From Verticiella sediminum (GTDB lineage: Bacteria > Pseudomonadota > Gammaproteobacteria > Burkholderiales > Burkholderiaceae_B), in NCBI RefSeq assembly GCF_007558815.1, contig NZ_VLTJ01000042.1:408535-472534 (forward strand): a DNA stretch of 64,000 nt, written 5' to 3'. Under the pieces are notes generated by a model that searched no databases, was not told where the DNA came from, and worked only from the letters and a program-made list of their open reading frames with translations. The translations under genes were made by a program, and so were the position numbers. Positions 61,791 through 64,000 of the stretch are shown piece by piece (position 1 is the first letter of the stretch; each line of letters opens with the position of its first letter).

Positions 61791-61811
61791 GGAAGGCCGC
61801 AGCCCGGTCAA
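61783..61811 (-). promoter_or_regulatory. Promoter of the dcw cluster (Pmra)
   Basis: On the minus strand TTGACC (61811-61806) and TAGAGT (61788-61783) are separated by exactly 17 bases. They match the sigma70 consensus at five of six and four of six positions. Transcription would start near 61776, giving a leader of about 36 bases to the GTG at 61740. Confidence 0.75.
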
Positions 61812-61955
61812 GCGACCAAACCGGTTTTTTCCAGCAGTAACAAAGACTTAGCGGCGCGCTCGACAGGCAGAAGCAGGAATTGCCAAATGAATCAAGAGCC
61901 TGCGCGTGAAAACGGAGAAATTGGAGCAGGATTTGAAAACGCGGCGGCAGTTACA

Positions 61956-61985
61956 TCGACACACTTGGCATTTTTGAGCTACACT
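61956..61985 (+). promoter_or_regulatory. Candidate promoter of a small RNA
   Basis: TCGACA (61956-61961, five of six to the -35 consensus) and TACACT (61980-61985, four of six to the -10) are 18 bases apart, divergent from Pmra and pointing to the terminator at 62136-62157. Confidence 0.35.
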
Positions 61986-61991
61986 ACTCGT

Positions 61992-62157
61992 TTGCCGCTT
62001 TGCAAAGGCGCAGACTGTAGCCGAAATCGGCCGCGCCTGCTTTTGCAAAGAGCGCGGCGCCCGTGGCAGCGGTTTCGGATGGAACTGCGCGCCGGCGAAC
62101 TGCAGGGTGAAGGAAGCCGTCAGGCGCGGAAAGGCACCCCATCGGGGTCGTTTTTTT
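61992..62157 (+). ncRNA. Candidate structured small RNA between mraZ and tRNA-Tyr
   Basis: No convincing gene lies in the 535 bases between Pmra and the tRNA promoter. In 61992-62157 a promoter-like pair upstream and a hairpin with T run at the end bound about 165 bases. Inside, TTGCAAAGGCGC pairs with a later GCGCC...TTTTGCAA segment (about 62000-62047), closing over a perfect small hairpin GCCGA-AA-TCGGC (62020-62031). The structure, the boundaries and the lack of a coding frame suggest a small RNA. I recognise no known family (it does not look like 6S, tmRNA or RNase P). Confidence 0.35.
62136..62157 (+). terminator. Intrinsic terminator upstream of tRNA-Tyr
   Basis: ACCCC-ATC-GGGGT followed by CG and seven T residues. 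No annotated gene reads into it on the plus strand, which is the reason for suspecting a small RNA upstream. Confidence 0.6.
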
Positions 62158-62355
62158 CCGGGCGAGCCAGGCCCTTTAATTCCCGGGACATATCCGCAAG
62201 TTGTTTTTTTGCGCTATAGTCTCGGCCCACCCTGCACCGAGGCAGCGGCTACAAGCGCGGCAAAGATGCAAGGTGTGTTTCCGGCCTGACCGGCGACTCA
62301 AAACAAAGGGCAAGCCCGCCAGCCACGATTGCTGACAAGCCAGCCCAAGCAGAGA
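62158..62355 (+). other. Non-coding stretch before the tRNA promoter
   Basis: I see no gene here. A T-rich string followed by CTATAGT (62210-62220) looks like an isolated -10 element without a good -35. A short inverted repeat (CTCGG and CCGAG, 62221-62242) follows. Confidence 0.4.
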
Positions 62356-62384
62356 TTGACATAACGGAAAAACACCTTCATAAT
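62356..62384 (+). promoter_or_regulatory. Promoter of the tRNA-Tyr/Gly/Thr-tuf transcript
   Basis: A perfect -35 TTGACA (62356-62361), a 17-base spacer and CATAAT (62379-62384, five of six). The start is expected near 62391, nine bases before the tRNA-Tyr gene. Confidence 0.85.
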
Positions 62385-62399
62385 TGCTAGTTCTTCTTC

Positions 62400-62486
62400 G
62401 GAGGGGTGCCCGAGTGGTTAAAGGGGGCAGACTGTAAATCTGTTGGCCTTGCGCCTACGTTGGTTCGAATCCAACCTCCTCCACCA
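62400..62486 (+). tRNA. tRNA-Tyr (anticodon GTA)
   Basis: The 87-base gene folds with a 7-pair acceptor stem (GGAGGGG with CTCCTCC, one G-T pair), anticodon loop containing GTA ('CTGTAAATC'), a long variable arm as expected for Tyr, and the T arm GTTGG-TTCGAAT-CCAAC. The CCA end is encoded (62484-62486). Confidence 0.97.
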
Positions 62487-62588
62487 AAGAATTTGCAGTG
62501 CATCCGGTAGCGTAGTCGGCTACCGGTTTTTGATGACTGAATGGCTGCGCCGGCAACGGTGCATGATGGGTAAAGGTAGGCCAGCCCC

Positions 62589-62662
62589 GCGGGTGTAGCT
62601 CAATGGTAGAGCAGAAGCCTTCCAAGCTTACGACGAGGGTTCGATTCCCTTCACCCGCTCCA
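62589..62662 (+). tRNA. tRNA-Gly (anticodon TCC)
   Basis: The 74-base gene has acceptor stem GCGGGTG/CACCCGC, anticodon loop with TCC ('CTTCCAA'), T arm with TTCGATT and encoded CCA. It is 103 bases after tRNA-Tyr. Confidence 0.97.
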
Positions 62663-62685
62663 CAGTTATCTCAAGAATTCAAAAT

Positions 62686-62760
<75 letters not shown>

Positions 62761-62809
62761 CCTTCTTTTTCCGTATTTCTCTCAGCAGGCACCAGGTCAG
62801 GAGTCAGCC

Positions 62810-64000
<1,191 letters not shown>

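Overview
The window is about 64 kb of high-GC DNA (G+C-rich throughout, strongly GC-ending codons) from a beta-proteobacterium, most likely a member of the Alcaligenaceae (Bordetella/Achromobacter relatives, order Burkholderiales). The best evidence is a fused MurE-MurF ligase inside a complete dcw (division and cell wall) cluster, a fusion known from Bordetella and its relatives, plus the decayed remnant of a Bug/TctC-type solute-binding protein and a tRNA-Tyr/Gly/Thr-tuf block. No phage, insertion sequence, CRISPR array or rRNA was seen.

Layout. 1-1.4 kb: end of a crotonase-family gene and an IclR regulator. 1.4-4.5 kb (minus): molybdopterin operon moaC::moaD fusion-moaE-moaB-moeA. 4.6-6.9 kb: prfC and a small membrane-anchored protein of unknown function. 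7-8 kb (minus): bacterioferritin and its ferredoxin. 8.2-24 kb: a surface-polysaccharide locus made of manC, three very large or medium glycosyltransferases, two coiled-coil proteins (one with a methyltransferase-like domain), two further GT4 enzymes and a Wzm/Wzt ABC exporter. 24.3-27.9 kb: a single-chain indolepyruvate ferredoxin oxidoreductase. 28-34.5 kb: a type I secretion system (outer-membrane channel, membrane-fusion protein, ABC transporter) transcribed away from a Crp/Fnr-family regulator, with two palindromic operators between them, and a SapC-family gene beyond. 34.6-42.2 kb: housekeeping genes dgt, aroB, aroK, mrcA (PBP1a), cyaY, lptM, lysA. 42.4-44.4 kb: a Na/phosphate symporter homologue and a broken Bug gene. 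44.5-61.8 kb (minus): mraZ-rsmH-ftsL-ftsI-murEF-mraY-murD-ftsW-murG-murC-ddlB-ftsQ-ftsA-ftsZ, nearly all overlapping by 1-13 bases. 61.8-64 kb: the dcw promoter with four MraZ boxes, a candidate small RNA, three tRNAs and tuf.

How the genes work together. The dcw cluster makes lipid II and the divisome; its promoter and operator can be read directly and argue for a start of mraZ downstream of the one a simple ORF call gives. The 8-24 kb locus resembles ABC-transporter-dependent O-antigen/mannan systems: GDP-mannose from ManC, multi-module polymerising glycosyltransferases, a coiled-coil plus methyltransferase-like protein that could terminate or measure the chain, and export by Wzm with a Wzt that carries a C-terminal recognition domain. 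The 28-34.5 kb block looks like a self-contained, CRP-type-controlled type I secretion module; its substrate is not in the window, and the SapC neighbour recalls the S-layer secretion locus of Campylobacter fetus.

The observations most worth following are the coiled-coil/multi-module glycan locus, the twin CRP-like operators of the secretion module, the moaC-moaD fusion, a dispersed three-hairpin repeat placed right after two stop codons, the MraZ operator array, and a structured RNA candidate between mraZ and tRNA-Tyr. All functional statements rest on motif recognition by eye; no database search was run.
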